Part shown: positions 28,543 through 38,246 of the stretch, piece by piece | Numbering within the stretch: position 1 is the first letter of the stretch | How the letters are laid out: the number at the start of each line of letters is the position of its first letter | DNA from: Lacticaseibacillus chiayiensis | GTDB lineage: Bacteria; Bacillota; Bacilli; Lactobacillales; Lactobacillaceae | Reading direction: 5' to 3' | Length of the DNA: 50,918 nucleotides | NCBI RefSeq assembly: GCF_004123795.1 | Contig: NZ_MSSM01000014.1 | Span: 1-50,918 of the forward strand | Notes under the pieces: generated by a model | Seen by the model: the letters and a program-made list of their open reading frames with translations, nothing else | Told to the model about the DNA's origin: nothing | The model's database searches: none | Translations under genes and position numbers: made by a program

Positions 28543-29448
28543 TTAGTCATTGAACTTCCCATTTTCAACATCTGAAATAAACTGCTTCAAATGCTTGAAG
28601 TAAACCGGCGCATTGTCGATCATGTGATGGTGGCCGCCATTAGGAGTCGTAACGAGACGCGCATGCGGAATGACTTCGGCCATGCGTTGCGCGGTTTTTA
28701 GTGGCATGGTTTCGTGCTCGCCAAATGTCAGCAGCGTCGGTACCTTGATATTATGGATTTGATCGCTAATGTCCCAATCCTTCAGCTTGCCAGTGACAAC
28801 GAATTCGTTATCACCTTGAAAAGCGTTATAGACCGGTGTCGCCATCGTGTTAATTAAATGGGAAATAGCAGGTGGCTGCTTGCGATCAACATACTCCCGG
28901 TTGAGGACATCGACATATTTTTGATACTGCGGATCGTCCCATTGACCGGCTTTTTCGATTTTCTTCATGTATTTAACAGCTGAAGGCGGCAATGCCTCTT
29001 CGCGAACCAAGTTGATGTGCTCCACATACTCATTGATGTTATCCACCATGGATGAAATGATGGCACCCTTAAGATGCTGGCCATATTTCAGCGCATACAA
29101 TTGGGTCAGTGCGCCGCCCCAACTTTGACCGATTAAGTAAAAATGATCCAAGCCAAGCTTCTTGCGCACTTCTTCGACTTCACCCAAGAAATAATCCGTG
29201 GTGAGGTACTTTTTGGCAATTTCCGGATCGGAATAATCAGGCTGATCCGAATAAAACGATCCCAGCTGATCATACATATGCACCTGAACACCGAGATCAG
29301 CGAGTTCTTCGCCAAAATTCTCCCAGTATTCGTGGGTGCCACCAGGGCCGCCGTGCAGGCACAACAGATGAATATCACCTTCGCCTTGCGTATTGGTCCA
29401 CAGATGGTAGCCGTTGTCTAAGGTCAGGATCGTTGTTCCTTGTTTCAT
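28543..29448 (-). CDS. pepI: Proline iminopeptidase family alpha/beta hydrolase
   Basis: This cytoplasmic serine peptidase releases N-terminal proline from peptides. HGGPGG at residues 32-37 forms the oxyanion hole, as in S33 iminopeptidases. Ser109 in GQSWGG is the nucleophile, and a His in NGGHHHM near residue 275 completes the triad. The length of 301 residues equals PepI of dairy lactobacilli. The start is ATG 29448 after AAAAAGGTGATCAA. It is monocistronic. The symbol is from family resemblance; related hydrolases with other peptide or ester substrates share these motifs. Confidence 0.82.
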   Translation of the reverse strand: MKQGTTILTLDNGYHLWTNTQGEGDIHLLCLHGGPGGTHEYWENFGEELADLGVQVHMYDQLGSFYSDQPDYSDPEIAKKYLTTDYFLGEVEEVRKKLGLDHFYLIGQSWGGALTQLYALKYGQHLKGAIISSMVDNINEYVEHINLVREEALPPSAVKYMKKIEKAGQWDDPQYQKYVDVLNREYVDRKQPPAISHLINTMATPVYNAFQGDNEFVVTGKLKDWDISDQIHNIKVPTLLTFGEHETMPLKTAQRMAEVIPHARLVTTPNGGHHHMIDNAPVYFKHLKQFISDVENGKFND

Positions 29449-29580
29449 TTGATCACCTTTTTTCTTAGAATAATCTCATTGTACCACGCCGACAAGCGAA
29501 AGCCTGCTGGAAAACGGCGCATAAAACGTGAATGGGTACTTTTGTCATTGCACTGCCTAAGAGATCATGCTGCGAATAAC

Positions 29581-31410
29581 TTAATTTGGTTTTTCAACCT
29601 GCGTCCGAATGTTGCGGATCAAATGTTTGTCGCCAGAGAAGATGAGGTGATCGCCAAGGTGCAGCTGGGTGTCGCCGTGCGGAGCGATGAACTTTTTGTT
29701 GCGGTAGATCTGGCTGACGGTGATGTCGTCAATGAATGGCAGGTTCTTGAGCTCGAGACCGGCAAAGCGCGAGTTGCGAATGGTCACTTCGTAAATTCCG
29801 GCAATGGTATCGTCCAGAATCTGCAGCGTGGATGGCGTTTCGATTAGGCTGCGGAGAAGCGCAATGTTGGCGTCAAGCGCATTGAAAACTTCAACGCCTT
29901 TATCCCGCAAACGATCATAGCGATCCGTGGTTGCATCTTTGGCGGCGAATCGGGCAATAATGCGCGGCACTTTATGAGCGAGCGCCATTTTGGCAAGTGC
30001 ATAGTTAGTGTCAGCGTTGAAATCGCCCAACACGATGATGTCGCAATCAAAAGCATCTGCCTTTACCAATGCGTCTTCTTGATAGGTGGTCAAAGCAATG
30101 TTTACTTCGGAATTATAAGTGCGAAAGTTTTCTGCCTTATCTGTGAACAATTGCACATCATAACGCTCGGAACTTAGGTGTTGTGCAATTGGCACAGTCA
30201 ACAAATTGCCACCGATAAACGTGACATGAGTTTTTTTGAAAGTCTCCGGTTCCGGCTTGAAAAAGCTATTGAACAGAATTGGCCCACTGACACAAGCAAT
30301 GACAGCAGCTAATGTAAAGGCACCGGATTGTTGCTCGGTCAAGATACCGAGATTACGGCCAACAGTTAACGTCGGGATCACTAAGGTAATGGTGGTGGTT
30401 GACAAAAAAGTGCCGGCTAGTGCGTTTTGCATTTTGAAGCGATGCCGCAATACCGGAATAAGGCCGATTTTTGTGATGAAAAAGCCAATCAGTACCAGTG
30501 GAATCAATGAGAGACTTTTCGGATCAGCCATTAATGCTTTTAAATTCAGGTTGGCCCCGGTGACGATAAAGAAAATCGGAATGAAGAAGCCATAGCCCAG
30601 GGAAGTTAATTTATCCCGGGTTTCTTGACGTGGCCCGAGCAGATTCATGACCATACCAGCGAGAAAAGCACCCAAAATGGATTCGGCACCAACTCGCGAA
30701 GCAATGGTGACCAGTGCAAAAACCAGGAAGAAGGCCAGCCGAATATCCAATTGCGTTGTGCTTTTATCAATTGCTGCAAAAAAACTATACACACGTTTAA
30801 ACCGAGCGAGTAAAACTAAGGCTGCCAGCAACAGCAGCAGTAGCAGCCAAAGATTGCTGTCGCTATTGCCATTCAAGGCTGAATAAACGGTTAAGCCGAG
30901 TAATGGGATGACTTCACCGAAAGCGGCAATGAGCAAGATCGTTTGGCCAAGTGGTTGGTGCAATAATTCTTTTTCTTTTAACGCGGCAATGACGACGCCG
31001 AGCGCAATGGTGGTAAAAAGAATTGTCGCGAAAATCGGGTGATTGAAGAAGCGAATGAGTTGCAACAGGTAGCTGAACGCTAGACTAAGCACAACAATCG
31101 AAGCAAATCCAACTACAGCCAACATCACGGGATTTGCGGGTTGCGGCCCTTTTGCCGTCTTGGGTTGTGGCTTAAACAGGGAAAAGTCGATTTCCATCCC
31201 TGAAAGAAAAATCAGGATCGTCACGCCGAGTTCGCTTAGCCCTTGCATATCGCCACCGGTATGCACCCAGCCGAGCATACTTTTGCCTAAAACAATGCCA
31301 ACTAGAATCTCGGCTACCGCAGTCGGGACGCTATTAATATGAAAATGTGCCATGAACAGCGGCGTTACCAGAGCAGCTGTCAGGACAATTAAAAGTGAAA
31401 TAGATTCCAT
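29581..31410 (-). CDS. CPA2 family cation:proton antiporter with TrkA-type domains
   Basis: This is a monovalent cation/proton antiporter of the Kef class, 609 residues. The first 390 residues hold about twelve spans. IFLSGMEIDFSLF (span 3), ESILGAFLAGM and FFIPIFFIVTGANLNL are family hallmarks. A Rossmann-like TrkA-N domain follows (FIGGNLLTVPIAQHL, with a relaxed nucleotide motif), and then a TrkA-C domain (IDDITVSQIYRNKKFIAPHG). These soluble domains usually gate transport by nucleotide or c-di-AMP binding. The start is ATG 31410 after CGGAGGTCATT. It is divergent from a tiny membrane protein gene. The transported ion (K+ or Na+) is not determined. Confidence 0.9.
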   Translation of the reverse strand: MESISLLIVLTAALVTPLFMAHFHINSVPTAVAEILVGIVLGKSMLGWVHTGGDMQGLSELGVTILIFLSGMEIDFSLFKPQPKTAKGPQPANPVMLAVVGFASIVVLSLAFSYLLQLIRFFNHPIFATILFTTIALGVVIAALKEKELLHQPLGQTILLIAAFGEVIPLLGLTVYSALNGNSDSNLWLLLLLLLAALVLLARFKRVYSFFAAIDKSTTQLDIRLAFFLVFALVTIASRVGAESILGAFLAGMVMNLLGPRQETRDKLTSLGYGFFIPIFFIVTGANLNLKALMADPKSLSLIPLVLIGFFITKIGLIPVLRHRFKMQNALAGTFLSTTTITLVIPTLTVGRNLGILTEQQSGAFTLAAVIACVSGPILFNSFFKPEPETFKKTHVTFIGGNLLTVPIAQHLSSERYDVQLFTDKAENFRTYNSEVNIALTTYQEDALVKADAFDCDIIVLGDFNADTNYALAKMALAHKVPRIIARFAAKDATTDRYDRLRDKGVEVFNALDANIALLRSLIETPSTLQILDDTIAGIYEVTIRNSRFAGLELKNLPFIDDITVSQIYRNKKFIAPHGDTQLHLGDHLIFSGDKHLIRNIRTQVEKPN

Positions 31411-31466
31411 AATGACCTCCGATCAGCGATAATAGATGAGTCAATCGTAACGAAAAGGTTGGATAA

Positions 31467-31679
31467 ATGAAAGGAATGCGTATGATACAAAATCAAAAGC
31501 CGTCACGTCAAGGAAAATCTTTCTTTAATCGCCGCGCCGTCATTGTCGGTACTTGCGTCTTAGTCGGCTTGATCATCAGTCTACCATTTAAAAAGATTTT
31601 GCTAGGCGTCGCGATCGGTTTGGCAGTGGGTTATGTGCTGGAAGCATGGACACCGTTGTTGCGGGGAAAGTTGAAATAG
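31467..31679 (+). CDS. Small membrane protein of unknown function
   Basis: The 70-residue product has a basic N-terminal tail and two hydrophobic stretches (about residues 25-39 and 44-60) that form a hairpin in the membrane. No family is recognised. ATG 31467 has AAAGG upstream; ATG 31482, preceded by AAAGGA, is equally possible and would remove five residues. It is divergent from the CPA2 antiporter and upstream of helD, with a separate promoter for helD between. Confidence 0.65.
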   Translation: MKGMRMIQNQKPSRQGKSFFNRRAVIVGTCVLVGLIISLPFKKILLGVAIGLAVGYVLEAWTPLLRGKLK

Positions 31680-31693
31680 TACACATGTTGTTT

Positions 31694-31722
31694 TTGCGGC
31701 GCACGCCCATAAGTGATAAGAT
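31694..31722 (+). promoter_or_regulatory. Candidate helD promoter
   Basis: TTGCGG (31694-31699) and TAAGAT (31717-31722) are 17 bp apart, 40 bp before the helD start. Confidence 0.45.
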
Positions 31723-31762
31723 GTTATAACGATTATTTGATAACCGTTAAGGAGATGGTGAC

Positions 31763-34054
31763 GTGGCTGAGAATGAGCAGGCTAAAGAGCAGCAACATTT
31801 AGATGGCATCATGAAGGAGCTCTCCAATGCCGAGGTTCGTCTTTCAAAAGAGATGGCTAAGACCAAAACTGAAGAGAAAAGCATCAGTAACAACTTCTTC
31901 AATGATTTTTCGCTTAACTTCAGTAATGATGCGGAAACCATTGAAACCGCTGCTTCGATCCAACAACAGCAACGCGTGCTTGATGAGCGCACCAATGCAT
32001 GGAAGCAAAGCGCCCAGCAACTTGCGACGGTAAAACGATTGGCGGGCAACCCGTACTTTGCCCGGATCGATTTTCAGGAAGGCCAGGAAAAGCCGGAAAC
32101 GATCTACATTGGCCTCGGCTCGTTCACCAATGAGGCCGGCAAGTTTCTCATTTACGACTGGCGCGCGCCGATCAGTTCCATCTACTATGATGGCGGGTTA
32201 GGCAAGGTCACTTATCAAACGCCGGATGGGCCGCAGCAGGTCAACGTCTCTTTGAAACGGCAATTTGTGATCAAAGACGGTCGAATTCAGACCATGTTTG
32301 ACACCACTGAAACCATCGGCGACCAAATGCTACTGGAAGTATTGGGCGAGAAGTCCGATACGCAGATGAAGACGATTGTCACGACGATTCAGCGCGAACA
32401 AAATCAGATCATTCGTGACACCAAAGCCGATTTGCTGTTTGTGCAAGGTGCTGCCGGTTCCGGTAAAACCAGTGCTGTGTTACAGCGAGTGGCGTATCTG
32501 CTTTATCGTTACCGTGGCAATCTGACTAGCAGCCAGGTGATTATGTTCAGCCCGAATCAGCTTTTCTCGGACTATATCAGCAACGTTTTGCCGGAATTAG
32601 GCGAGCAGAACATGGTGCAATTCACTTATTACCAATATGTGACGCGCCGGCTGCCGCACATTGACGTCCAGAATCTCTTTTCTCAGTTTGAGCAACAATT
32701 GACGCCGGTGCAAAAGAAAATCGCCCGCGTCAAAGGCAGTTTAGATTTCTTCAACGCGGCCAAAACATACGCCACCAGCCTGGAACGTTCCGGCTTGCGC
32801 TTTCGGGATATTCGCTTCCGCGGTGAAGTTTTCTTTTCCCGCAAGCGTATTCGCGAGATCTTTTATAGTTACAACGAAAATTATCATATGGGTAATCGGC
32901 TGAATGCCACCAAAGAGCGGCTGATTAAAATGCTGAATCGCAAAATTGAATCCGAGACGAAAGCGCAGTGGGTTCAAGAAGCGGTGCAGAATTTAAGCGA
33001 TGAAACGATCCGATCGATGCAACAAAATGGTCCCAAAGAGTTTAAAAATAGCGATGACGAATATCGCTTCTTTGCCCGGCAACTGGTCATGAAGGGCTTC
33101 GACGAGATTCAGCAGGATATAGTGCGGAATCGCTTCATTAATATTCGCGGCCAATATGTCAGTTTTTTGCGGGAAGTGCCGGCAATTTATGATTTGGCGG
33201 CAGAAGGCATTTCCGAAGACGAATGGCAGGCGGAGGTCGATCACTTCATCGATGAGTTCAAGCAGCGGCATTTACCGATGGCCGATGCGACGCCGTATTT
33301 GCATCTTTACGACTTGATTACCGGCCGGCATGGTGAACGCGAAATGCGGTATGTGTTTGTCGACGAAATTCAGGACTACACACCATATCAGCTAGCGTAT
33401 CTCAAGGACAGCTTCCCGCGCGCCAAATTTACGTTGTTAGGTGACCTGAATCAGGCCATTTTCACTAAGGACGATTCGCGGACGCTGATTAACGAAACCA
33501 GCAAGTTGTTTGATCCGGAGAAAACCCGCGTCGTTCAATTGACGCAAAGCTATCGGTCAACCAAGCAAGTCACGGAATTCACCAAAGCCATTTTGACAGC
33601 GGGGCAGAAAATCGTGGCCTTCAATCGACAGGGACCTTTGCCAAAACTGGTTGTGCGGTCTGACGAAGCAGGACTGATGACCGCGCTTGAAGCACAGTTA
33701 AAAGTAAACAATAAAGCCAAGCAGACAACCGCGGTGATTGCCAAGACGCTCGAGGATGCCGAGGCGATTTACGATCAGATGAAAGCGGCGGGCATTAAAG
33801 TGACGCTCATCAAGTCTGAAAATCAGCGGTTAGCCGCTGGCGTCATTGTGGTACCGAGCTTCCTGGCTAAGGGGCTTGAATTCGACGCCGTGGTGCTTTG
33901 GCAGGTCAATGCGGCGAACTACCACGAAGAAGACGAGCGGGAATTGCTGTACACCGTCGCGTCCCGGGCGATGCACCGGCTAACGATGCTTGCTAGCCCG
34001 AATGTGACACCGTTGTTGGATAAGGTTCCGGCAGATCTGTATGAGCGGGGGTAA
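31763..34054 (+). CDS. helD: RNA polymerase recycling ATPase HelD
   Basis: HelD is a UvrD-like ATPase that removes stalled RNA polymerase from DNA. The N-terminal coiled coil (residues 1-95) enters the secondary channel. ANPYFARIDF-like sequence and LIYDWRAPISSIYYDG follow as in HelD. Walker A is GAAGSGKTS (about 229-237), Walker B is YVFVDEIQDYTPYQL, and the C-terminal RecA lobe carries LTQSYRSTKQ and AKGLEFDAVVL. At 763 residues it has normal length. The start is GTG 31763 with AAGGAGATGG upstream. The thioesterase gene begins 2 bp after its stop. Confidence 0.93.
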   Translation: MAENEQAKEQQHLDGIMKELSNAEVRLSKEMAKTKTEEKSISNNFFNDFSLNFSNDAETIETAASIQQQQRVLDERTNAWKQSAQQLATVKRLAGNPYFARIDFQEGQEKPETIYIGLGSFTNEAGKFLIYDWRAPISSIYYDGGLGKVTYQTPDGPQQVNVSLKRQFVIKDGRIQTMFDTTETIGDQMLLEVLGEKSDTQMKTIVTTIQREQNQIIRDTKADLLFVQGAAGSGKTSAVLQRVAYLLYRYRGNLTSSQVIMFSPNQLFSDYISNVLPELGEQNMVQFTYYQYVTRRLPHIDVQNLFSQFEQQLTPVQKKIARVKGSLDFFNAAKTYATSLERSGLRFRDIRFRGEVFFSRKRIREIFYSYNENYHMGNRLNATKERLIKMLNRKIESETKAQWVQEAVQNLSDETIRSMQQNGPKEFKNSDDEYRFFARQLVMKGFDEIQQDIVRNRFINIRGQYVSFLREVPAIYDLAAEGISEDEWQAEVDHFIDEFKQRHLPMADATPYLHLYDLITGRHGEREMRYVFVDEIQDYTPYQLAYLKDSFPRAKFTLLGDLNQAIFTKDDSRTLINETSKLFDPEKTRVVQLTQSYRSTKQVTEFTKAILTAGQKIVAFNRQGPLPKLVVRSDEAGLMTALEAQLKVNNKAKQTTAVIAKTLEDAEAIYDQMKAAGIKVTLIKSENQRLAAGVIVVPSFLAKGLEFDAVVLWQVNAANYHEEDERELLYTVASRAMHRLTMLASPNVTPLLDKVPADLYERG

Positions 34055-34056
34055 AG

Positions 34057-34536
34057 TTGGTGGTTAAAATGCGTGATACTTTGGCAGTTTCGAGTTATCG
34101 AGTCTTTCCCGGGATGTTAAATGCCCACAAGACATTGTTCGGCGGCCAGATTTTTACCTGGATTGATGATGTCAGCTCGATTGCGGCGCAGCGATTAGGC
34201 CGCCGCGGTTTGGCGACCGGCTCACTTGATATGGTGCGTCTGGATGCGCCAGTCACTTTAGGAGATGCATTGGTGATCAAGTGTATGGTCAGCGGCGTGG
34301 GCCATCGATCCTTGGAAGTGTTTATTCATTTAATTGGCGAGCATCTGGCGACCGGCGAACGTTTTCAAGTCGGAACGGCTTTTGCTACTTTTGTCGCGCG
34401 GCATAAAGAAGACGGGCCGTTGCCGACACTTGAAGCAGAATCGGATTTTGAAAAGCGATTGCTGGCAGGCTATGATGAGCGGCGTGCGGATTATCGGAAG
34501 ATCAATGCCAGTTTTGGTGAGGTGCCGCTAGATTAG
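34057..34536 (+). CDS. Acyl-CoA thioesterase (hotdog fold)
   Basis: This hydrolase cleaves acyl-CoA to free fatty acid and CoA. AHKTLFGGQIFTWIDDVSS near residue 24 is the hotdog helix with the catalytic Asp, and VGHRSLEVFIHLIG is a family strand. At 159 residues it has the usual length for YciA/BACH-type single-domain enzymes. The start is uncertain between TTG 34057, GTG 34060 and ATG 34069, all behind GGGGG at 34047-34051. It is co-transcribed with helD (2-bp gap), without a known functional link, and a terminator follows. Confidence 0.88.
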   Translation: MVVKMRDTLAVSSYRVFPGMLNAHKTLFGGQIFTWIDDVSSIAAQRLGRRGLATGSLDMVRLDAPVTLGDALVIKCMVSGVGHRSLEVFIHLIGEHLATGERFQVGTAFATFVARHKEDGPLPTLEAESDFEKRLLAGYDERRADYRKINASFGEVPLD

Positions 34537-34588
34537 CGAGATGGGACGTGTGATATTTGTCATAGGATTAATTTGATCTGCAACTTTG

Positions 34589-34631
34589 AATCGCCTGTCA
34601 TGAGAAAACATATCTTAGACAGGCGATTTTT
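34589..34631 (+). terminator. Terminator of the helD-thioesterase unit
   Basis: AATCGCCTGTC (34589-34599) pairs perfectly with GACAGGCGATT (34618-34628), followed by TTTTTG. It shows that the open frame running upstream of pepD is not coding here. Confidence 0.9.
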
Positions 34632-34665
34632 GTATCCGCGGACACATGCATTCGTGTTTCCACCC

Positions 34666-34694
34666 TTGGCAAACCGGTTTTTGCGCGGTAAAGT
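34666..34694 (+). promoter_or_regulatory. Candidate pepD promoter
   Basis: TTGGCA (34666-34671) and TAAAGT (34689-34694) are spaced by 17 bp, 65 bp before the chosen pepD start. Confidence 0.5.
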
Positions 34695-34758
34695 TAACCA
34701 TAAATCAAGCTTGAGGGCGTCGTGCAGGCGAGACTATTTTGAAAGAAGGACGATTATT

Positions 34759-36168
34759 TTGGCAAAACGTTATGTCGGCTCGTGTACCACAGTGTTAGTA
34801 GGTAAAAAAGCCTCGATTGACGGTTCGACGATCATTGCGCGTAATGAGGACGGCGAATCACCGTTGCATCCGCAAAAGTTTGTCTATGTCAGACCTGAAG
34901 ATCAGCCACGTCAGTATCATTCTGTGCTCAGCAAGTTTTCAATTGATTTGCCTGCCGATCCGTTGGGTTACACTTCCACGCCGGAAGCTGAAGACGGCCA
35001 TGGTATTTGGGCCGCAGCCGGGATTAATAGCGATAATGTGGCGATGACGTCGACCGAGACGATTACGACCAATAGCCGTGTGCTTGGCGTTGATCCGTTG
35101 GTGCCAGCAGGTATCGGCGAAGAGGATATGCCGACGATCGTTTTGCCGTACATTCATAGTGCTCGTGAAGGTGTCCAACGGCTAGGCAGTCTGCTGCAGC
35201 AATATGGCACGTATGAAAGCAACGGTATTGCGTTTGCTGACAAAGACGAGGTTTGGTATTTCGAAAGCATCGGCGGTCATCATTGGGCAGCCATTCGGAT
35301 TCCGGACGATGCTTACGTGATTGCGCCGAACCGCTTCAATATCACCGATTTTGATTTTGCCAGTGATGATACGATGAGCAGCGCGGACTTGCGTGACTTG
35401 ATCGAAACATATCATCTCAACCCAGACGCGGAAGGTTACAATCTGCGTCACATTTTTGGCTCAGCTACCATTAAAGACACCCGCTACAACAACCCGCGGG
35501 CATGGTACGGTCAAAAGTACTTCAATCCTGAATTTGACACCACCCCGATTGATCAAGACCTGCCGTTCATTTGCCGCACCAACAAGAAGATCAGCATTGA
35601 AGACGTCAAGTTTGTGGAAAGCTCACATTACGAAAACACGCCTTACGATGTTTATGGAACGACCGGCACACCGGCGCAGAAGAAGCTGTATCGGCCGATC
35701 GGTATCAACCGAAATCAGGAACTCCACATTTTGCAGATTCGCAATGACGTGCCTGCAGCCGTCGCCGGCATTCACTGGCTGGCATTTGGCCCCAATACGT
35801 TCAATGCTGTTGTGCCGTTTTATGCCAACGTGAACGACACACCGGCCGCATACCGTGACACCGGTGACCATTTTGATGTTTCCAAAATGTACTGGCTGAG
35901 CAACCTGCTCGCGACTTTTGGCGATTACGACTTTTCCTTGTTCAAGGATCTAGAAGACACCTTCGAACAAAAGACCGTGGCTGCTTGCCGCCATCTGCAA
36001 CTGCAAACTGACAAAGCGGTTCAGGATACTAAAAATATCCGCGAGCACCTAACCACAGCAAACGAACAAATGGCTGAACTGGCTATGGCTAACAGCAACG
36101 AGCTACTTGGACAAATGGTGGCAGCTGCCGCACCGAACATGAAGTTGAAGTTTACTTTGCACGATTAA
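34759..36168 (+). CDS. pepD: C69 family dipeptidase
   Basis: PepD is a cytoplasmic dipeptidase of the N-terminal nucleophile class. Cys9 in [16 protein letters not shown] is the catalytic residue, exposed after removal of the short leader, and [12 protein letters not shown] follows as in lactobacillus PepD enzymes. [11 protein letters not shown] and [10 protein letters not shown] are further family phrases. I chose TTG 34759, preceded by AAAGAAGGA, since the upstream part of the frame contains a terminator and a promoter. At 469 residues it matches known PepD proteins. It is monocistronic. Function: release of amino acids from imported dipeptides. Confidence 0.92.
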   Translation: MAKRYVGSCTTVLVGKKASIDGSTIIARNEDGESPLHPQKFVYVRPEDQPRQYHSVLSKFSIDLPADPLGYTSTPEAEDGHGIWAAAGINSDNVAMTSTETITTNSRVLGVDPLVPAGIGEEDMPTIVLPYIHSAREGVQRLGSLLQQYGTYESNGIAFADKDEVWYFESIGGHHWAAIRIPDDAYVIAPNRFNITDFDFASDDTMSSADLRDLIETYHLNPDAEGYNLRHIFGSATIKDTRYNNPRAWYGQKYFNPEFDTTPIDQDLPFICRTNKKISIEDVKFVESSHYENTPYDVYGTTGTPAQKKLYRPIGINRNQELHILQIRNDVPAAVAGIHWLAFGPNTFNAVVPFYANVNDTPAAYRDTGDHFDVSKMYWLSNLLATFGDYDFSLFKDLEDTFEQKTVAACRHLQLQTDKAVQDTKNIREHLTTANEQMAELAMANSNELLGQMVAAAAPNMKLKFTLHD

Positions 36169-36180
36169 TGATTGGCAGCA

Positions 36181-36209
36181 AAAAAGCGCTCGAGTTTGGG
36201 CGCTTTTTG
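36181..36209. terminator. Terminator after pepD
   Basis: AAAAAGCGC (36181-36189) pairs with GCGCTTTTT (36200-36208). Confidence 0.88.
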
Positions 36210-36275
36210 TCTGGGCTTAAACATAGATGAATTGCTGCGGGATTTGGCTAGCAAAAGCATGATGCATGGGAGCGA

Positions 36276-36566
36276 TCAGTGATGGCGATTACGTTTGCGA
36301 TAGGCACGAAACTGGAGCGTCGCACGGATCAGGGCACTCGGCATGAGGGCAATCATCAGAATACCCATCAAAACAAACATACTATATTTGACCTGGAATT
36401 TTGCGACGATGAGCATCCAGAGGCCGAATCCGGTGGCCCCGATGCAAACGATTGCCAGTGACAGATACCACAGCCAGTACCAAATCGGACGCGGGTGATG
36501 TTTGAAGCTGGGAAAGAGAAAAAACATAAACAAGATGGAAGTGACAAAGCTAATGATTTGACGCAT
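36276..36566 (-). CDS. Small membrane protein, unknown function (first of an adjacent pair)
   Basis: The 96-residue product has three hydrophobic spans (around residues 4-20, 28-50 and 57-80) and a strongly basic tail ending RAYRKRNRHH. The start ATG 36566 lies 10 bp after AAGGAG. No family is recognised. It follows another small membrane protein gene of similar layout with a 36-bp gap, so they form a two-gene unit. Both have membrane spans followed by a charged cytoplasmic tail. Confidence 0.75.
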   Translation of the reverse strand: MRQIISFVTSILFMFFLFPSFKHHPRPIWYWLWYLSLAIVCIGATGFGLWMLIVAKFQVKYSMFVLMGILMIALMPSALIRATLQFRAYRKRNRHH

Positions 36567-36602
36567 TGCCCAGTGTCTCCTTAATGTTAAGCATTCAGCC
36601 AA

Positions 36603-36947
36603 TTAAAGTTCCTGATAAGGTTTTTCGGCTTCGACTTTAGCATCTCGCTGTCGACGGATCGTGCGTCGGTAGCCGAAAAAGTCGATCAGCGCATGGCCAG
36701 CTGGGAACCCGCCTGCTGCTAGGAACAACAATCCGCCAAATAGTGGTACTGTATTAAACGAATCCGTCAGTAAATGCAATAAAAGCCAAATACCAAAACC
36801 GGCAATGGATCCACTGACTGCTAGCGTTAACAAAATCCGAAATAAATTAAACTTAGGCGGTGATTCAAGATCGAATTCTGGCCAAAAAATCGGTATGAGA
36901 ATGATCTCGAGTAACGGTTCCAAAATAATAGAAAGAAATTCAAACAT
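36603..36947 (-). CDS. Small membrane protein, unknown function (second of the pair)
   Basis: The 114-residue product begins with an amphipathic or membrane segment (FLSIILEPLLEIILIPIFW), then two further spans separated by a short loop, and ends in a basic tail with RRTIRRQRD. ATG 36947 has CGGAGGGTTGCT before it, which excludes the longer frame. I do not recognise a family. It is the first gene of the leftward pair and is divergent from coaA. Confidence 0.75.
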   Translation of the reverse strand: MFEFLSIILEPLLEIILIPIFWPEFDLESPPKFNLFRILLTLAVSGSIAGFGIWLLLHLLTDSFNTVPLFGGLLFLAAGGFPAGHALIDFFGYRRTIRRQRDAKVEAEKPYQEL

Positions 36948-37074
36948 AGCAACCCTCCGATGGTAGTGAGCGTGAGCCGACGCGTTCAGAATCCGGGGAG
37001 TCCATGACGGCAAACAGCATGAACTAATTGCTTCAATTGTGGGCAACCTTTTCCCGGCTGTCAAGCAAAATCGA

Positions 37075-37103
37075 TTGACCGAATAACTAGTCGTTTCTAT
37101 GCT
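37075..37103 (+). promoter_or_regulatory. coaA promoter
   Basis: TTGACC (37075-37080) and TATGCT (37098-37103) with a 17-bp spacer lie 37 bp before the start codon. Confidence 0.65.
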
Positions 37104-37139
37104 AAAATAAAACCATTAAACGCAAGGACACGGTATGTT

Positions 37140-38066
37140 ATGCAATCCGAAATGAATTTCTATAAGTTTGATCGGGCAGAATGGTCCCAGTTCCACTCGC
37201 AAAATTTTACCAGCGTGACCGATGCCGAATTGGCGCAGTTACGTTCACTGAACGATGAAATCAGTCTTGATGATGTCAAAACCATTTATTCACCATTGCG
37301 CCACCTGATTCACATTCGCTATGAGGATTACCAAGGCGATATGTTCACCTTGAACCGCTTTTTGGGGATGCAGCGCAATCCGCATACGCCATTTATTATT
37401 GGCATTGCTGGTTCCGTAGCGGTCGGGAAAAGCACGACTGCCCGCCTGCTTCAGTTGCTGTTGAGCCGGGCGTATCCAGACAAGCGCGTCCAGCAAATTA
37501 CCACAGACGGCTTTTTATATCCCAATGCCGAACTGGAACGGCGCGGCATTTTGGATCGCAAAGGCTTCCCTGAAAGCTATGATATGCAGTTGCTGATCCA
37601 CTTTATGAACAACGTCAAAAATGCTAGCGGCGTAGTGCGCGCACCGAAGTATAGTCACCAGATATACGATATTGTGCCTGACGAGTATGAGGTTATTGAC
37701 CGGCCGGATATTCTCATTGTGGAAGGTATCAATGTCTTGCAGCTGCCAAGTAAGCAACCGATTTATGTCAGCGACTATTTTGACTTTTCCATTTATGTCG
37801 ATGCTGATCCAACCTTAATTGAACAATGGTATCTGGAGCGATTCGGCATTTTGCTGGATACGGCCTTCACGGATCCGAGCAATTACTATTATCAATATGC
37901 CATTGGAAATCGCAAGGACGCTTTTGACATGGCGCGGAAGGTCTGGCGGGATGTCAACCTTAAGAACCTGAAGGAATACATTCTACCCACTAAGACTCGG
38001 GCAGATGTCATTTTGCATAAAACGACGGGACACAAAATTGATCATGTCGCATTACGAAAATGGTGA
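37140..38066 (+). CDS. coaA: Type I pantothenate kinase
   Basis: CoaA phosphorylates pantothenate, the first committed step of coenzyme A synthesis. Walker A is GSVAVGKS (91-98). [15 protein letters not shown] carries the substrate-binding Asp and Tyr region, and the phrases RKGFPESYD and VEGINVLQ are diagnostic of the prokaryotic type I enzyme. At 308 residues it has standard length. ATG 37140 follows AAGGA at 37124-37128. It is a single gene with its own promoter. Confidence 0.96.
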   Translation: MQSEMNFYKFDRAEWSQFHSQNFTSVTDAELAQLRSLNDEISLDDVKTIYSPLRHLIHIRYEDYQGDMFTLNRFLGMQRNPHTPFIIGIAGSVAVGKSTTARLLQLLLSRAYPDKRVQQITTDGFLYPNAELERRGILDRKGFPESYDMQLLIHFMNNVKNASGVVRAPKYSHQIYDIVPDEYEVIDRPDILIVEGINVLQLPSKQPIYVSDYFDFSIYVDADPTLIEQWYLERFGILLDTAFTDPSNYYYQYAIGNRKDAFDMARKVWRDVNLKNLKEYILPTKTRADVILHKTTGHKIDHVALRKW

Positions 38067-38185
38067 CGGCAGGTGGTTACGATTTTTCAAAAATCGGACC
38101 GCACATACTGAATCGGCTGAAATGAAGGCAGCCAATCATGCGGTAGCCTGGCGTATGGTTTAGATGAGAGGCTTCTCACGCACGA

Positions 38186-38214
38186 TTGACCAGCTTGTGA
38201 AAACTCTGTAAAAT
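38186..38214 (+). promoter_or_regulatory. guaA promoter
   Basis: TTGACC (38186-38191), 17 bp, TAAAAT (38209-38214). Transcription would start near 38221, so an upstream GTG at 38217 cannot be the guaA start. I see no purine riboswitch in 38067-38246. Confidence 0.7.
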
Positions 38215-38246
38215 TAGTGCATTCAAACAAGGGAGTGTGGCGGACT

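Noticed and set aside
34573-34758. Upstream extension of the pepD frame
   Set aside because: It contains a perfect terminator and a promoter, and the family N-terminus with the catalytic Cys begins after TTG 34759.
38067-38246. Possible purine riboswitch before guaA
   Set aside because: Only a simple promoter and a short self-complementary stretch are visible; the conserved purine aptamer core is not recognisable.
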